A stretch of DNA of 61,807 bases from an uncultured Prevotella sp. (GCA_947170725.1 CAMVUM010000017.1:1-61807); one strand, 5' to 3'. Numbered from the stretch's first letter, positions 25,765 to 35,080 are shown. Made by a program: numbers and translations. The notes: a model not told the origin generated them from the letters alone.

Positions 25765-26661
25765 TTATTTGAATAGTCTGCGGAACACTGTCGGCACAGG
25801 AGTCTCAAACTCCATGCGCTCACGGGTAACGGGATGGGTAAAGCAGAGCATGTAGGCATGAAGGCAAAGACGATGAATAGGGTCGTCGCCATTGCCGTAT
25901 TTAACATCTCCGCAAACCGGATGGCCCATATCGGCAGTATGTACGCGGATCTGGTTCTTGCGTCCCGTCTCCAGCTTGAACTCCACAAGAGAATGGTCTG
26001 TAGTGCGCGCCATGACATGAAAATGCGTCACGGCATATTTGCCGCCGTTGTCTACCGGCGACGAATAGGTTATGTACGCCTTGTTGTCCTTCAGCCAGTT
26101 GGCCACAGTTCCGCCCTCCTGCTCCATTTCTCCGCTCACTACTGCAACATAGCGGCGATCATAAACGATGTCATGCCAGTTGTGTTCGAAGAGCTGTTCC
26201 GTTTCTATGTCCTTGGCATAGACCATCAGTCCGCTCGTGTCGCGGTCCAGACGATGGACAACGTGTGCCCTGCACTTCTGACGCGATTTATGGAAATAGT
26301 CGTCAAGAACGGTCTTGACATTAAGCGAAGAATGGCCGGCAGCCATGGAAAGTATGCCGATGTTCTTTTCAACAACGACAAGCCAACGGTCTTCATAGAC
26401 AATCTTCACATAGCGGCTCTTGAAACCGCGCTGATTCCTCTTGGTCTTGCTGACAGACACTTTCATGCCCGGCATGAGCTGAAAGTCAAACTGAGTTACG
26501 CATTTTCCATTCACCTTGATACCACGGCCCTGAAGCGTGGCCTTTATTTTTGACCGGCTATCCTTGACGTTGGTAAGAAGAAACTCCAGCAGCGGAGCGC
26601 TTTCCCTGACCGTAAGATGGTCATAATCGCCTTCCTGGCCATGTCCTGTATTGTATCTCAT
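25765..26661 (-). CDS. RluA-family pseudouridine synthase
   Basis: 298 residues. An S4-like RNA-binding domain comes first (residues about 18-75: LEFLLTNVKDSRSKIKATL, then GIKVNGKCV). The catalytic domain follows, with the RluA motif HRLDRDTSGLMVYAK near 137-151 whose second Asp is the nucleophile, and RKNQIRVHTADMGHPVCGD near 233-251. It isomerises uridine to pseudouridine in rRNA or tRNA; the position modified cannot be read from sequence. Start supported by a -7 box 29 bp upstream. Confidence 0.92.
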   Translation of the reverse strand: MRYNTGHGQEGDYDHLTVRESAPLLEFLLTNVKDSRSKIKATLQGRGIKVNGKCVTQFDFQLMPGMKVSVSKTKRNQRGFKSRYVKIVYEDRWLVVVEKNIGILSMAAGHSSLNVKTVLDDYFHKSRQKCRAHVVHRLDRDTSGLMVYAKDIETEQLFEHNWHDIVYDRRYVAVVSGEMEQEGGTVANWLKDNKAYITYSSPVDNGGKYAVTHFHVMARTTDHSLVEFKLETGRKNQIRVHTADMGHPVCGDVKYGNGDDPIHRLCLHAYMLCFTHPVTRERMEFETPVPTVFRRLFK

Positions 26662-26689
26662 AATCTTTTCTTTTGTTCAAATCCGGGTG

Positions 26690-26720
26690 CAAAGATAGTG
26701 TAAAAATCTGATTAAGCGAA
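26690..26720 (-). promoter_or_regulatory. Promoter of the RluA-family gene
   Basis: Minus-strand -7 TATCTTTG at 26690-26697 (full), 19-nt spacer, TTCG at 26717-26720 (3 of 4). Confidence 0.6.
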
Positions 26721-26803
26721 TGAAAAAGCCGCCTATTCGCATACATGACATGCAAGAAGGTGGCTTAATTTCTATTTTCCGGATTTCCCTTTTTCCGAAT
26801 TTC

Positions 26804-27991
26804 TTATTTTCCGGAATGCTTGAAAGGCACTTTCGTAAATGCAATATGCGCCGGAATATCGCCTGTACGCACGTCCCACTGGTATTTTCCATCACGAGAG
26901 AAGCAGTAGAGAGCGCCCGGCGACACATAGTCGCCGGCGTCAGTGATATAGATCTCCTTCGTGTCGGGATTGACGGCAAGACCGTATGGCATGGTTATCC
27001 GCCGCTCCGTGCCATCAGTGATGAAATTGCGCGTGAGCAACTGACGCGTCTTCGTATCGACGATGGCGTATGTGACCTTGGTCTCACCGGTCAGATAGCT
27101 GAACTCCGTACCATATATATACAGCGAGTCACCACAGGTTGTCATACCCGAATTTGGAACGTCCAGCTCCGCACAGACCTTGTCTGTATGCGGGTCGATG
27201 ACGAATGTATTCGATGGAGTGCCGTAGTAGTCGCCTCGTGAGGAAACCCAGATGAAGCCGTCGCTATCCTGCTCCATTCGGTAGATATTCATTGCGACGT
27301 CGATGGTATTGATTACCTTGAACGTTGCAAGGTCTATGACAGAAACCGTCCGGTCATAGTCCGGGACACGATAACCGCCGGAATTGGCCACGTAGAGCCT
27401 ACCATCCGAAACGACCATCTCTTCCGGCTGATAGCCGACGGTACATTCCGCAACAACCTCCAATGTCCGGATGTCAATCTTGGCAACGTAGCCCAAACGC
27501 GCATTCGGATCAATCTGCACCGGTCCGGCATAACTGCTGACATAGGCATAATCACCGCTGAAAGTGATGTAGCGGCAGTTCGGAATGCTTATCTGCTTTA
27601 TGTGCCTGGCCGTCTCAACGTCCATAACCTCAACGAAATGGGAACAGTTGATGACGGCCCATAGCTTTCCGTCGTAAACCTGTATGTCATTGCCAACATC
27701 CCCAAGTTCCTTAACCACTCCCGGATTGGCCTCTCCGTAGATATTTCGGACATAAGTGCCAGTGACGGCGTCGAAATAGTCAAGCGTACATTTGTTCGAA
27801 CCCATGTTTCCCTCGTTGAGCAGAAAGAAACCCACGATCGGCTCGCGTCCGTCCGACGGGTGGACAACGCCGCCGGATGGAACCTTTTCCTCCTGCGATC
27901 CGACTATGTCTTCATCGTCAGTGCGACAGGAATTCATCATGGCTACAGTCATAACCAATACAACGCCCGTCATTATTCTCATTGTCTTCAT
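26804..27991 (-). CDS. btuG: BtuG-like surface lipoprotein, YncE-type beta-propeller
   Basis: 395 residues. The lipobox ends at Cys22 and is followed by RTDDED, an acidic surface-export signal. Repeats of about 45 residues (KLWAVINCSHFVEVMDVET, YAYVSSYAGPVQIDPNARL, RLYVANSGGYRVPDYDRTV, EIYITDAGDYVSPGALYCF) form a seven-bladed YncE-like propeller. In Bacteroides, BtuG binds cobamides with very high affinity on the cell surface and passes them to BtuB. The gene is 22 bp after btuB under the same cobalamin riboswitch, which makes the BtuG role strong; no binding residues can be verified here. Confidence 0.85.
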   Translation of the reverse strand: MKTMRIMTGVVLVMTVAMMNSCRTDDEDIVGSQEEKVPSGGVVHPSDGREPIVGFFLLNEGNMGSNKCTLDYFDAVTGTYVRNIYGEANPGVVKELGDVGNDIQVYDGKLWAVINCSHFVEVMDVETARHIKQISIPNCRYITFSGDYAYVSSYAGPVQIDPNARLGYVAKIDIRTLEVVAECTVGYQPEEMVVSDGRLYVANSGGYRVPDYDRTVSVIDLATFKVINTIDVAMNIYRMEQDSDGFIWVSSRGDYYGTPSNTFVIDPHTDKVCAELDVPNSGMTTCGDSLYIYGTEFSYLTGETKVTYAIVDTKTRQLLTRNFITDGTERRITMPYGLAVNPDTKEIYITDAGDYVSPGALYCFSRDGKYQWDVRTGDIPAHIAFTKVPFKHSGK

Positions 27992-28013
27992 ATCGTTTTC
28001 TTTTTTTTATTTT

Positions 28014-30032
28014 TCATATCATCACATTCAGCTTCACCTTGAAGTTCGTTCCCGGCATGGGATAACACTGCACAACCTCATACTGCTGATTGAAAATGTT
28101 GTTCAGTTCTCCTGTCAGCTTCATACCGACGCGCCCGATATGCAGTTCACGGGAAATCGAGAAGTCGCTCGTGTACCACGGTTTCGAGTAGTTCTCCGGA
28201 ATGTTGGCGCTCGCCTCATATCGTTCGCCGGTGTAGATGAAACTGTAGTTCGCCGTCCATCCCCGCCACGACGCCGTCACGACGGCCGAACCGCTGTGCC
28301 ACGGGATGTAAGGCAGCTGGCCGCCGTAGAAGCGGCTGGCGCGGTCGGTATGGTCCATGGCCTTATTGTATGTGTATGTAACGTGAGTTCCCAAATACAC
28401 CTGTCTCACCATCCACCTGGCTTTCACGGAAACATCAAGTCCGTATATGTCGCACAAGCCGAAGTTCATCATCGTCCAGCGGAACTGGTTCGACGTAGGC
28501 ATGGCCACGATTTTGTCCTCCACCCTATTATAATAACCGTCCGCCTGAAACTCCACGCTTCGGAGCATGGCACGGTCTCCGGCGTTCGCGATCGTCCACG
28601 TCAGGCCTACGTCATACTGCGTGGTGTACTCCGGCTTCAGCGCCTTGTTCCCGATGAACGTATAATATAGGTCATTGAACGTAGGCATACGGAACACGCG
28701 TTTATAGAACGCCCGAAGATTGAGCCCATGGCCGGCGTCGTAGGCCAGCGCCACGGTCGGAGACAGTTGGCTCTTGTCACCCGCCGAACCGCCCGGCCGG
28801 TCTGTGTGGTCGGAGACGAACGTGTGGAGCAGCGACGCCTGAGCCGCCAATCCGCGCCAATCCGCGCTCACGGCAAGAGCCGAAAGAACCGTCCACCGTG
28901 TGGGATAAACGAAGTTGGCAAGATTGGCGTCAAGGTAGTTCATCTGCACATCATTGGCCAGCGAGACCGTCAGCCAGTCAGCCACTTCCACCAGATGGGC
29001 TGCCGATAGATAGCCCTCCGTCTGGCGATAGGTATTGTCGGTGTACATCGTCGTCACGTCCAGCCGAGGGTCGGAGAGATAGTGGAGATAGTCGTATGCT
29101 GCCTTGGCGTTGAGCAGCAGACTGTAACGGTCCGTAATCCGCCGTCGCCATGACGCCTGTCCGAACACCGACCTATCCCATTGGCGGTCCTGATGGCTGA
29201 AACGTCCCGGCTCCTCACGCACAGCCGCACCCGGATAGCCGCGCTCGCTGCTGTAGAAATATAGCTTTCCGCGCCATTCTCCGCGACGGGTCTGTCCGAA
29301 GACAGTCCCCTCCATGCGAAGCGACTCTACGTCACCGTTGCGTCGTACCTCAGTCGTGTCATAGCCGTTCTTCTTCGCGTAGTGGAACTTGTAGCGTCCG
29401 GAGGTGTTCATATATTCCGCGCTCAGCTGTGCCGACATCTTGTCTGTCAGTTTATGTTCCCAAAGCACCGACGGATTGTACGTATCAAACGAGCCGACCT
29501 TCATGCCTACATTCAGATTGTCACGCTTACGTCCATCGAAAACCGGACGTCGCGCCTGCATATAGACGGCCGATGCCGAGGCGTAGTCCTTCGCCGGCTG
29601 GAAGATTGACGATTTCTGGCCGTTGTAGAGGCGGACGGCCTCCATGTTGTCGAGCGAAAAGCGTCCAAGGTCAACGACGCCGTTCTGGACGTTGCCGAGT
29701 TCTATTCCGTCGTAGAATACGCCGGTGTGGTTGGTGCCGAGCGAACGAATGTTGACCGTCTTCAGTCCGCCGATGCCGCCGTAGTCTTTAATCTGAACGC
29801 CGGCGAAATAGCGCATGGCGTCAGCCACGGAATGGGCACTGAGCCGCCTCAGCTCTTCACCCTCAAGCTGTTGCACCGGGATTGTAGTCCGCTGTGATGC
29901 CTGCTGAGATTTCACTACAAGCTCCTTCAGATGCTGAATACTGTCGAGACGGCTCTGCTGCCGCTGCGTCGTCTGCGCGCCGGCATATAGACCGCTCATG
30001 CCTAACGCTGCCATCAGTAGCTTACGCTTCAT
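28014..30032 (-). CDS. btuB: TonB-dependent cobalamin receptor BtuB
   Basis: 672 residues. Signal peptide ending GLYAGAQ, a TonB-box-like region near LKELVVKSQQ, then the plug (SVADAMRYFAGVQIKDYGG, NIRSLGTNHTGVFYDGIEL) and a 22-strand barrel rich in Tyr and Arg. The last segment (LTGELNNIFNQQYEVVQCY and a short terminal strand) is typical of TonB receptors. A cobalamin riboswitch in the leader identifies the ligand class. It imports corrinoids across the outer membrane with energy from TonB-ExbBD and works with the downstream BtuG. Confidence 0.93.
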   Translation of the reverse strand: MKRKLLMAALGMSGLYAGAQTTQRQQSRLDSIQHLKELVVKSQQASQRTTIPVQQLEGEELRRLSAHSVADAMRYFAGVQIKDYGGIGGLKTVNIRSLGTNHTGVFYDGIELGNVQNGVVDLGRFSLDNMEAVRLYNGQKSSIFQPAKDYASASAVYMQARRPVFDGRKRDNLNVGMKVGSFDTYNPSVLWEHKLTDKMSAQLSAEYMNTSGRYKFHYAKKNGYDTTEVRRNGDVESLRMEGTVFGQTRRGEWRGKLYFYSSERGYPGAAVREEPGRFSHQDRQWDRSVFGQASWRRRITDRYSLLLNAKAAYDYLHYLSDPRLDVTTMYTDNTYRQTEGYLSAAHLVEVADWLTVSLANDVQMNYLDANLANFVYPTRWTVLSALAVSADWRGLAAQASLLHTFVSDHTDRPGGSAGDKSQLSPTVALAYDAGHGLNLRAFYKRVFRMPTFNDLYYTFIGNKALKPEYTTQYDVGLTWTIANAGDRAMLRSVEFQADGYYNRVEDKIVAMPTSNQFRWTMMNFGLCDIYGLDVSVKARWMVRQVYLGTHVTYTYNKAMDHTDRASRFYGGQLPYIPWHSGSAVVTASWRGWTANYSFIYTGERYEASANIPENYSKPWYTSDFSISRELHIGRVGMKLTGELNNIFNQQYEVVQCYPMPGTNFKVKLNVMI

Positions 30033-30112
30033 TTATGGTATGTTTGTCTTTTGTCTGATCTTTCCGAATCCATCCCCAGGGTTTTTCGGACCAATCGTGT
30101 TCTTTGCACAAG

Positions 30113-30265
30113 GCAGGTCTTCTGGCTTGTCGTCCGGCGTCAAACGTCTTCCCGAAAATCTCAGTGACTATTTTTGTTCGCGCCGCAATAACTGACGATT
30201 CACAGCTGCGGGACAGTCGAGGATTCTCACCCCGTTCCCTTTTAATCACTCCTTAGAGTGAACCA
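30113..30265 (-). ncRNA. Cobalamin riboswitch in the btuB leader
   Basis: On the minus strand the conserved elements appear in order: GGTTCACTC, GGGAACGGGGTGAGAATCC, GACTGTCCCGCAGCTGTGA, GTCACTG, GGGAAGACG, and finally GACGCCGGACGACAAGCC with AGACCTGCC. This is the standard B12-box core (class I order). Cobalamin binding is expected to shut off btuB-btuG expression. About 80 nt separate it from the btuB ATG. Confidence 0.95.
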
Positions 30266-30274
30266 AATGCGTGG

Positions 30275-30305
30275 CAAATTTACATATAAATCCGGAAACG
30301 GCAAA
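30275..30305 (-). promoter_or_regulatory. Promoter of the btuB-btuG operon
   Basis: -33 TTTG at 30302-30305, 19-nt spacer, -7 TAAATTTG at 30275-30282, both full matches; transcription would begin just ahead of the riboswitch. Confidence 0.8.
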
Positions 30306-30400
30306 AGATTTTCATAAAATAAGGAGTTAGAAAGGAGTTAAAGAGTTAAGCCAAATGTTTTTGCTGGTTCTTTAGTAGAGGGCGACGAACGGTATATATA

Positions 30401-30450
30401 ATATTAATGTACGCGCACATTTTACAATGTATATACGCGTACATTAATAT
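30401..30450 (-). terminator. AT-rich hairpin after the first T9SS cargo gene
   Basis: 15-bp perfect inverted repeat (ATATTAATGTACGCG and complement) with a 20-nt loop, 18 bp past the stop at 30469. It probably ends the T9SS cargo transcript; the AT-rich outer stem supplies weak T-runs. Confidence 0.5.
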
Positions 30451-30468
30451 CATAACAGCATTGACCGC

Positions 30469-31836
30469 TTACTTCACAAAGACCTTGCGGGTCTCACCGT
30501 TAGAAGCCTTGATGATGTTCAGACCCTTCACGGGTGCATCGAGCTTGCGGCCGTCAACAGTGAAGTATTCGCTGGTCTCAGTTGTCTTTTCCGTGATGGC
30601 GCTGATTCCATCACTGCCGGCCGGCTTCGTGTCAAGTACGAATCCCTCAGCAATATTCACCGGCTCCATAATACCTTCACCAAAATCAACTTCTGTGGTA
30701 TTAAAACCGAAGCCGGCGATATATCTTCCGTCAGCCGATATGGAGGTAACGGTGTTGAGTCCGTTCATATCGTATGTGGCGAATTCTTCTATCTCACTGA
30801 ACACCTCTGAGAGCAGACGCGGCTGATCCTCTCCGGCCTTCATGATGAAACCGAGACGTGTATCCCTGAAACCACCGTCTCCGGTATATCCCACAACAGT
30901 TCCGTCGTTGGCGATTGCCGTAGGCGCAAGACTGCTTTCGGCGTCGATACCGTGGTTGCCGTCAACAGTGATAATCTTCAGCTCCCTTGTCTCTGTGTTA
31001 TAGATACCTATGCGGTTCTCTGTCTGATTTATCATTGTAAATCCCCACTCGCTCATCTCTTCTCCGAGATATTCAGAGATTGTCAGCACCGCATATTTGC
31101 CGTTAGCACTGATTCCGCCCCATCTGAAAATGAGATAAGGCTCGTCGTACTTACGATAGTCGCCCAAATTCTCGTCATACTGCGTCGGATGGAACAAGCC
31201 TTTGTATATCGGATCAATCCGGTAGCCGTCACCGTCCTTCACCCACAGCACGGCCGGTTCGCTGTACATGTCGTCAATGATATGGCCCAGGATAACGGAA
31301 CCGTCAGCGCTGACACACTTTGCGCATGCACCGTTGCTGTTGAAATTAAGATCTTCCGCGGCAGGCTCCGGAAGCATCGTCCTCACACCGTCAATCCATA
31401 CGCACGGCCGTTTCTGCCACTCGTCACCATAGTTCTGATTGACAACTGCGCCAACGATGATACGACCGTCATCACTAACGTCCTCTCCCATGCCGTAGAA
31501 CTCTTCCGTAGGCTCCTCCAAGATATTGAATTCGCCTTTGGCGGACAGCGTCACAACATTCGAGCCGTTGTATCCGACACCGAGACCCGTATTTGAGACT
31601 CCTCTCACTTCACCTCCAGATTCGTCTAATGAATTCTGGATGTGAGCCTCACCGCTCTCGACGTCGATAATGAACATTTCCATGAACATGGAGCAACCGC
31701 CGATGTACTTACCGTTGTTGGAAATATCCATCACCTGATAGCCGTTTTCCCACGTGTCCATACGAAACGTCTTGATAGACTGTGCGTTTGCATACACAGC
31801 TGCGAAAAGACAGCAGAACGTAAAAATCTTCTTCAT
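30469..31836 (-). CDS. T9SS-sorted secreted protein with HAF-like repeats
   Basis: 455 residues with a signal peptide ending VYANAQ. The body has repeats of the form ISNNGKYIGG, VSDDGRIIVGAV, VSADGSVILGHI, ISANGKYAVLTI, IANDGTVVGYTG and ISADGRYIAGFG, about one per 50-60 residues, which suggests a beta-propeller of HAF type. The last 35 residues (EYFTVDGRKLDAPVKGLNI and then RKVFVK) are the Prevotella-style T9SS C-terminal sorting domain, so the protein should be exported and surface-attached or released. Function unknown. It follows the next gene by 47 bp and is probably co-transcribed with it. Confidence 0.8.
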   Translation of the reverse strand: MKKIFTFCCLFAAVYANAQSIKTFRMDTWENGYQVMDISNNGKYIGGCSMFMEMFIIDVESGEAHIQNSLDESGGEVRGVSNTGLGVGYNGSNVVTLSAKGEFNILEEPTEEFYGMGEDVSDDGRIIVGAVVNQNYGDEWQKRPCVWIDGVRTMLPEPAAEDLNFNSNGACAKCVSADGSVILGHIIDDMYSEPAVLWVKDGDGYRIDPIYKGLFHPTQYDENLGDYRKYDEPYLIFRWGGISANGKYAVLTISEYLGEEMSEWGFTMINQTENRIGIYNTETRELKIITVDGNHGIDAESSLAPTAIANDGTVVGYTGDGGFRDTRLGFIMKAGEDQPRLLSEVFSEIEEFATYDMNGLNTVTSISADGRYIAGFGFNTTEVDFGEGIMEPVNIAEGFVLDTKPAGSDGISAITEKTTETSEYFTVDGRKLDAPVKGLNIIKASNGETRKVFVK

Positions 31837-31883
31837 AAGCTTTACTTTTTTTTAGTTTGTATTGTTAGGATTATATATCATTG

Positions 31884-33830
31884 TCATTTCCGGATGACCT
31901 TCCTCGTCGTTCCGTCGCTCATTCTCACTATCGTAAGACCGGCGGTCTTGCCGTCCGTGAGGCGTCCGTCGGCAGTATATCGAGCCGCCTCGGTGACATC
32001 GCAGGCCACCTCACGTACATTCCGTATGGCGGACGGGCCGTCGTATGGGAGCGCCTTCTCGTCAGCATTGACAATCTCTCCCGTCTTCGTGTTCATCAGC
32101 ATTGCCACGACCCTCAGCTTGCTCTTGTCCTGCAGGAGCTTGTTGCTGCCCATTTCGATTATGTATTCGTGACTCTGCGTCTCACCCTCGACAATTGGTG
32201 CCTTGATTGCGCTCTTCAGTCCGTTCGTCACACCGATGCCGGCAATTGCCACGTCGTTGTAGACCATATCGACGACTACGACCGGACTGGTGACCCACTC
32301 CCGAAGGTTTGCGTCGCTCAAGAATGACGTCTGGTTGGCAAAATTGTTCGACTGATACCAATTCTGCGCCGTTCCTGTCAGTCCGTCGGCCACCACGACA
32401 TACGCCAAGGCGAACGATGACGAAGCCGAATTATACTGGAACGTGACGTCTGTGTTGACCTTTATCTTCGTATATTCGCTGTCGTCCCATGACGGGGTGA
32501 CGTCAACGGAGCATTCCACCGGAACCTTCAGCAGCGCCTCATAGTCGTTCGTGATGTACATCGGCTGCGAGTAAGAAACATCCGAACCGTAGTAAGGGTC
32601 TATGACCGACGTGCGGTTGAGCGTCGCGCTCGGCAGCGAAGCGCCGTATTGCGCCGCGATATTGTTATAGACCGTAATCTTCATTGGGTCGGTCTTGTTC
32701 ATGTTGGCATGCACGGCGATGCCGATAAACGAATCCGGATAACGCTCCTTCAGCAGCCTCATTCCTGTTATTCCACGCGGACAGTAGCCGCAGCTGGTGG
32801 ACGTAAATTCCTCCTCGACAATCTTCCGCTTCGACTCGGCAGCCAAAGTGAGCAGACTTCCCTGCGACGAGACTTTCTCCGTGAACGGGTTCGGCTGGCC
32901 GTTGACCTTGTTGATGACGATCTTCATCGTGGCCGTTCCCGACACTTCCTCGGCCTCAACAGGCAGTTCGACAATGCGCTCGGTGGCAAACTCAACTGGG
33001 GTTTCGCTCAGATCGGCGTGCATATCGTATGACCTGCCGGTGACGGTGTTCGTAACCGTATAGTCAAGCGAGCCTACCGCCGTCGTTCCTTCGCCGGAAA
33101 CTGTCAGCGCAACCTTTCCGCCCTTACCCTTGATCGCTCTGCTTTCAGCCGCAAAGCCGGCTGCGACGGTGGCACCATTGTCAGGATAGTCGCCGCTGAT
33201 GGTCACGGTGGTGGTAAGATTGCCGAAACTCGTACCATACATATTACGCCACACCGGTTCTGTCAGTGACGCCCTGAGATAGTGTCCTCCGTCCACCGAC
33301 GGTTCGCCCGACGGGCCCGTAATGACGGGATATTTTCCATCAGCCGTCGACGCATCGGCTATCGAAAACGAGTAGCCGACGTAACATCCGCCCTGCGGTA
33401 TGGTATAGGGAGTCTCCAACGTGACCGTGGTGAAATCTGTCAAATAGCTGATTGGGGAAGTTATGTCCATGCAAATGCCGTCGGCACTTTCAGCCGTGAC
33501 GGGCAGACCGGACGAAATCCACATCTTCGGAGCTACGAGCAACGACGGGTTGCAAAGCAGGAACTCGACCTTATCAATCTGCTTTCCGGCATATTCCGCC
33601 GGCACGAAGATGGCACAGTCGTATGCTGCGGGAGCCTCCTCACCGAGAGTCCCCATTCCTGTACGGCCGAAATATGTGAACACTTTTGAACCATGTGCCT
33701 TTGCCGGAACGCCATAGTGACCGATGATATTTGCTGACGCAGAAGCTGCATGACCTGATACGAGGCCCTGTGCGGCCATCGTAGTCCACAAGGCGAGAGC
33801 AATTACGGATGTAAAAATCTTCCTATTCAT
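31884..33830 (-). CDS. T9SS-sorted Omp28-like protein with thioredoxin-type motif
   Basis: 648 residues. A signal peptide is followed by a long beta-rich N-terminal region (domains around 60-215 and 215-320). Near 340 comes VEEEFTSTSCGYCPRG, a thioredoxin-like CGYC motif as in the Omp28-related family. The C-terminal YTADGRLTDGKTAGLTIVR segment and RKVIRK are a T9SS sorting domain. Omp28-type proteins are outer-membrane-associated lipoproteins of unclear role; here T9SS export replaces a lipid anchor. The CxxC pair suggests redox activity outside the cell, unproven. First gene of a two-cargo run. Confidence 0.82.
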   Translation of the reverse strand: MNRKIFTSVIALALWTTMAAQGLVSGHAASASANIIGHYGVPAKAHGSKVFTYFGRTGMGTLGEEAPAAYDCAIFVPAEYAGKQIDKVEFLLCNPSLLVAPKMWISSGLPVTAESADGICMDITSPISYLTDFTTVTLETPYTIPQGGCYVGYSFSIADASTADGKYPVITGPSGEPSVDGGHYLRASLTEPVWRNMYGTSFGNLTTTVTISGDYPDNGATVAAGFAAESRAIKGKGGKVALTVSGEGTTAVGSLDYTVTNTVTGRSYDMHADLSETPVEFATERIVELPVEAEEVSGTATMKIVINKVNGQPNPFTEKVSSQGSLLTLAAESKRKIVEEEFTSTSCGYCPRGITGMRLLKERYPDSFIGIAVHANMNKTDPMKITVYNNIAAQYGASLPSATLNRTSVIDPYYGSDVSYSQPMYITNDYEALLKVPVECSVDVTPSWDDSEYTKIKVNTDVTFQYNSASSSFALAYVVVADGLTGTAQNWYQSNNFANQTSFLSDANLREWVTSPVVVVDMVYNDVAIAGIGVTNGLKSAIKAPIVEGETQSHEYIIEMGSNKLLQDKSKLRVVAMLMNTKTGEIVNADEKALPYDGPSAIRNVREVACDVTEAARYTADGRLTDGKTAGLTIVRMSDGTTRKVIRK

Positions 33831-33927
33831 TTGCGTATTTTATGTCTTAAAAACTTTATCTCTGCAGCACATTTCACACAGGGAAGAACGCGCCGACATT
33901 AAGTTATAATTAACTCTTTAACGACGA

Positions 33928-33957
33928 CAAAATTAATTAATTTTTTATCAAACCAAT
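33928..33957 (-). promoter_or_regulatory. Promoter of the T9SS cargo pair
   Basis: Minus-strand -7 TAATTTTG at 33928-33935 (full match), 18-nt spacer, ATTG at 33954-33957 (3 of 4). The leader would be about 90 nt. Confidence 0.5.
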
Positions 33958-34059
33958 AACATTTTGCACCAATCAGTCACTATTTAAGTGTTTTTAACAC
34001 ATATTCTATTCACCAACAGTATGTAAAAAAGGTATCCCGGATACGCTTTCCTTTTTTTA

Positions 34060-34302
34060 AAGAAAAGCGTCAGACGGTCAGTCTGTATAACGCTGCGCGA
34101 CGTCGGAAACCGCAAAAAGAAGACAGACCGTCCGTTATTTCGGAATCTGCAGAAAGGCAAACCGTGATGTTCTCATCGTTCGGTGTCGACATGTGGTACG
34201 AAGAGAAATCTGCCGCTGACATATTGACGCCATTCCATGTGAGACAGAACTCGACTACAAGGATAAGTGGGATGAGATAATGAACGCGGTCATGAGGAAA
34301 TA
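34060..34302 (+). pseudogene. Possible frameshifted gene remnant
   Basis: In the 1.25-kb gap before the ABC-F gene, one plus-strand frame reads AERQTVMFSSFGVDMWYEEK and SAADIL; after a single frame change it continues DAIPCETELDYKDKWDEIM and NAVMRK, then stops at 34302. The joined text has the composition of a real protein C-terminus, but it is short, has no start and no family I recognise. It may be chance. The rest of 33831-34380 holds nothing else I can support. Confidence 0.2.
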
Positions 34303-34385
34303 ATCCCACATTCCACCACATCCTTTATTCTTACAAAACACGGTCCGCCCGAATTCCCGTTTCAGCGCGTTTTCCGGGCTTTCCC

Positions 34386-34850
34386 ATTGCCGCAAGGGCC
34401 TCCCGGCTAACCGACGCCATGCGCCGACGAACGGAATTTTGTCCCGTCACACCCTTGTAAGGCCTTTACGGCTTTTCCGGAACACGAAAATCCGTCGTTT
34501 TCCGTCCCCGATTTTTGTCCTGAAAAACTACCTTTTTCCTGCCGTAAGGCCCTCCCGGGTTTACGACGGGGCCGCTTTCGTCGTCTGGCGGCGGCCCCGT
34601 TGCATCGCCGTAAGGCCCCCGTTGCAAGCCCGTAAGGGCCTTACGGCAAGACTTTCCCAACACCACCGCTTTCCCGCGGCACTGCATCCGCTTGTAAACG
34701 GCTTTAAATAAGCATATTACAAAATATGTAAATATTATATCACAATCACCCCTAAAATTTGATACGCGCATGCTTGCGGTATTTGGGAGCGGGGAAGAAA
34801 TTTTTCAGAAAGTGGCTGCTCTCGTTAATGAAAAAGCAGGAAAAAAGGTG
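34386..34850 (+). repeat. Composite intergenic repeat: GCCTTACGGC cluster plus GCATGC module
   Basis: From 34386 to 34655 there are at least four copies of the CGTAAGGCC/GGCCTTACG core in both orientations, embedded in GC-rich text unlike the AT-rich flanks. About 100 bp later (34770-34835) lies a second module, GCATGCTTGCGGTATTTG, then TTTTTCAGAAAGT and CTCTCGT. The same two modules in the same relative order occur on the opposite strand at about 44400-44740. No open frame spans it convincingly. Confidence 0.55.
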
Positions 34851-35015
34851 ACAAGGGCATTGAGATGTCTTTGAATATCTTCCGGATGTTCTTCATATAT
34901 AAAAAAGGGGTTCCCCCGTTTCAAATTGCGAATGGGGAAAAACCAAACTGTCACTCTATTATCAGAGTCTTATGAAATTTGTAGACGGCCTGAAATCAGC
35001 TTTATAGCCTTTTTT

Positions 35016-35047
35016 TTCGTTTATTCAAATGATTTTAAGTAACTTTG
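35016..35047 (+). promoter_or_regulatory. Promoter of the ABC-F gene
   Basis: TTCG at 35016-35019 (3 of 4 for -33), 20-nt spacer, -7 TAACTTTG at 35040-35047 (full match), 36 bp before the ATG. Confidence 0.65.
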
Positions 35048-35080
35048 CAGCCGCAATTTAATATTATATAAGGTATATAA

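Noticed and set aside
30401..30450. Second inverton candidate (15-bp arms)
   Set aside because: Loop is only 20 nt with no room for a promoter; better explained as a transcript-end hairpin.
34439..34771. Frames of 90-101 codons over the GCCTTACGGC cluster
   Set aside because: Arise from GC-rich repeat DNA; peptides are Arg/Pro-rich on both strands, as expected for repeats without stops.
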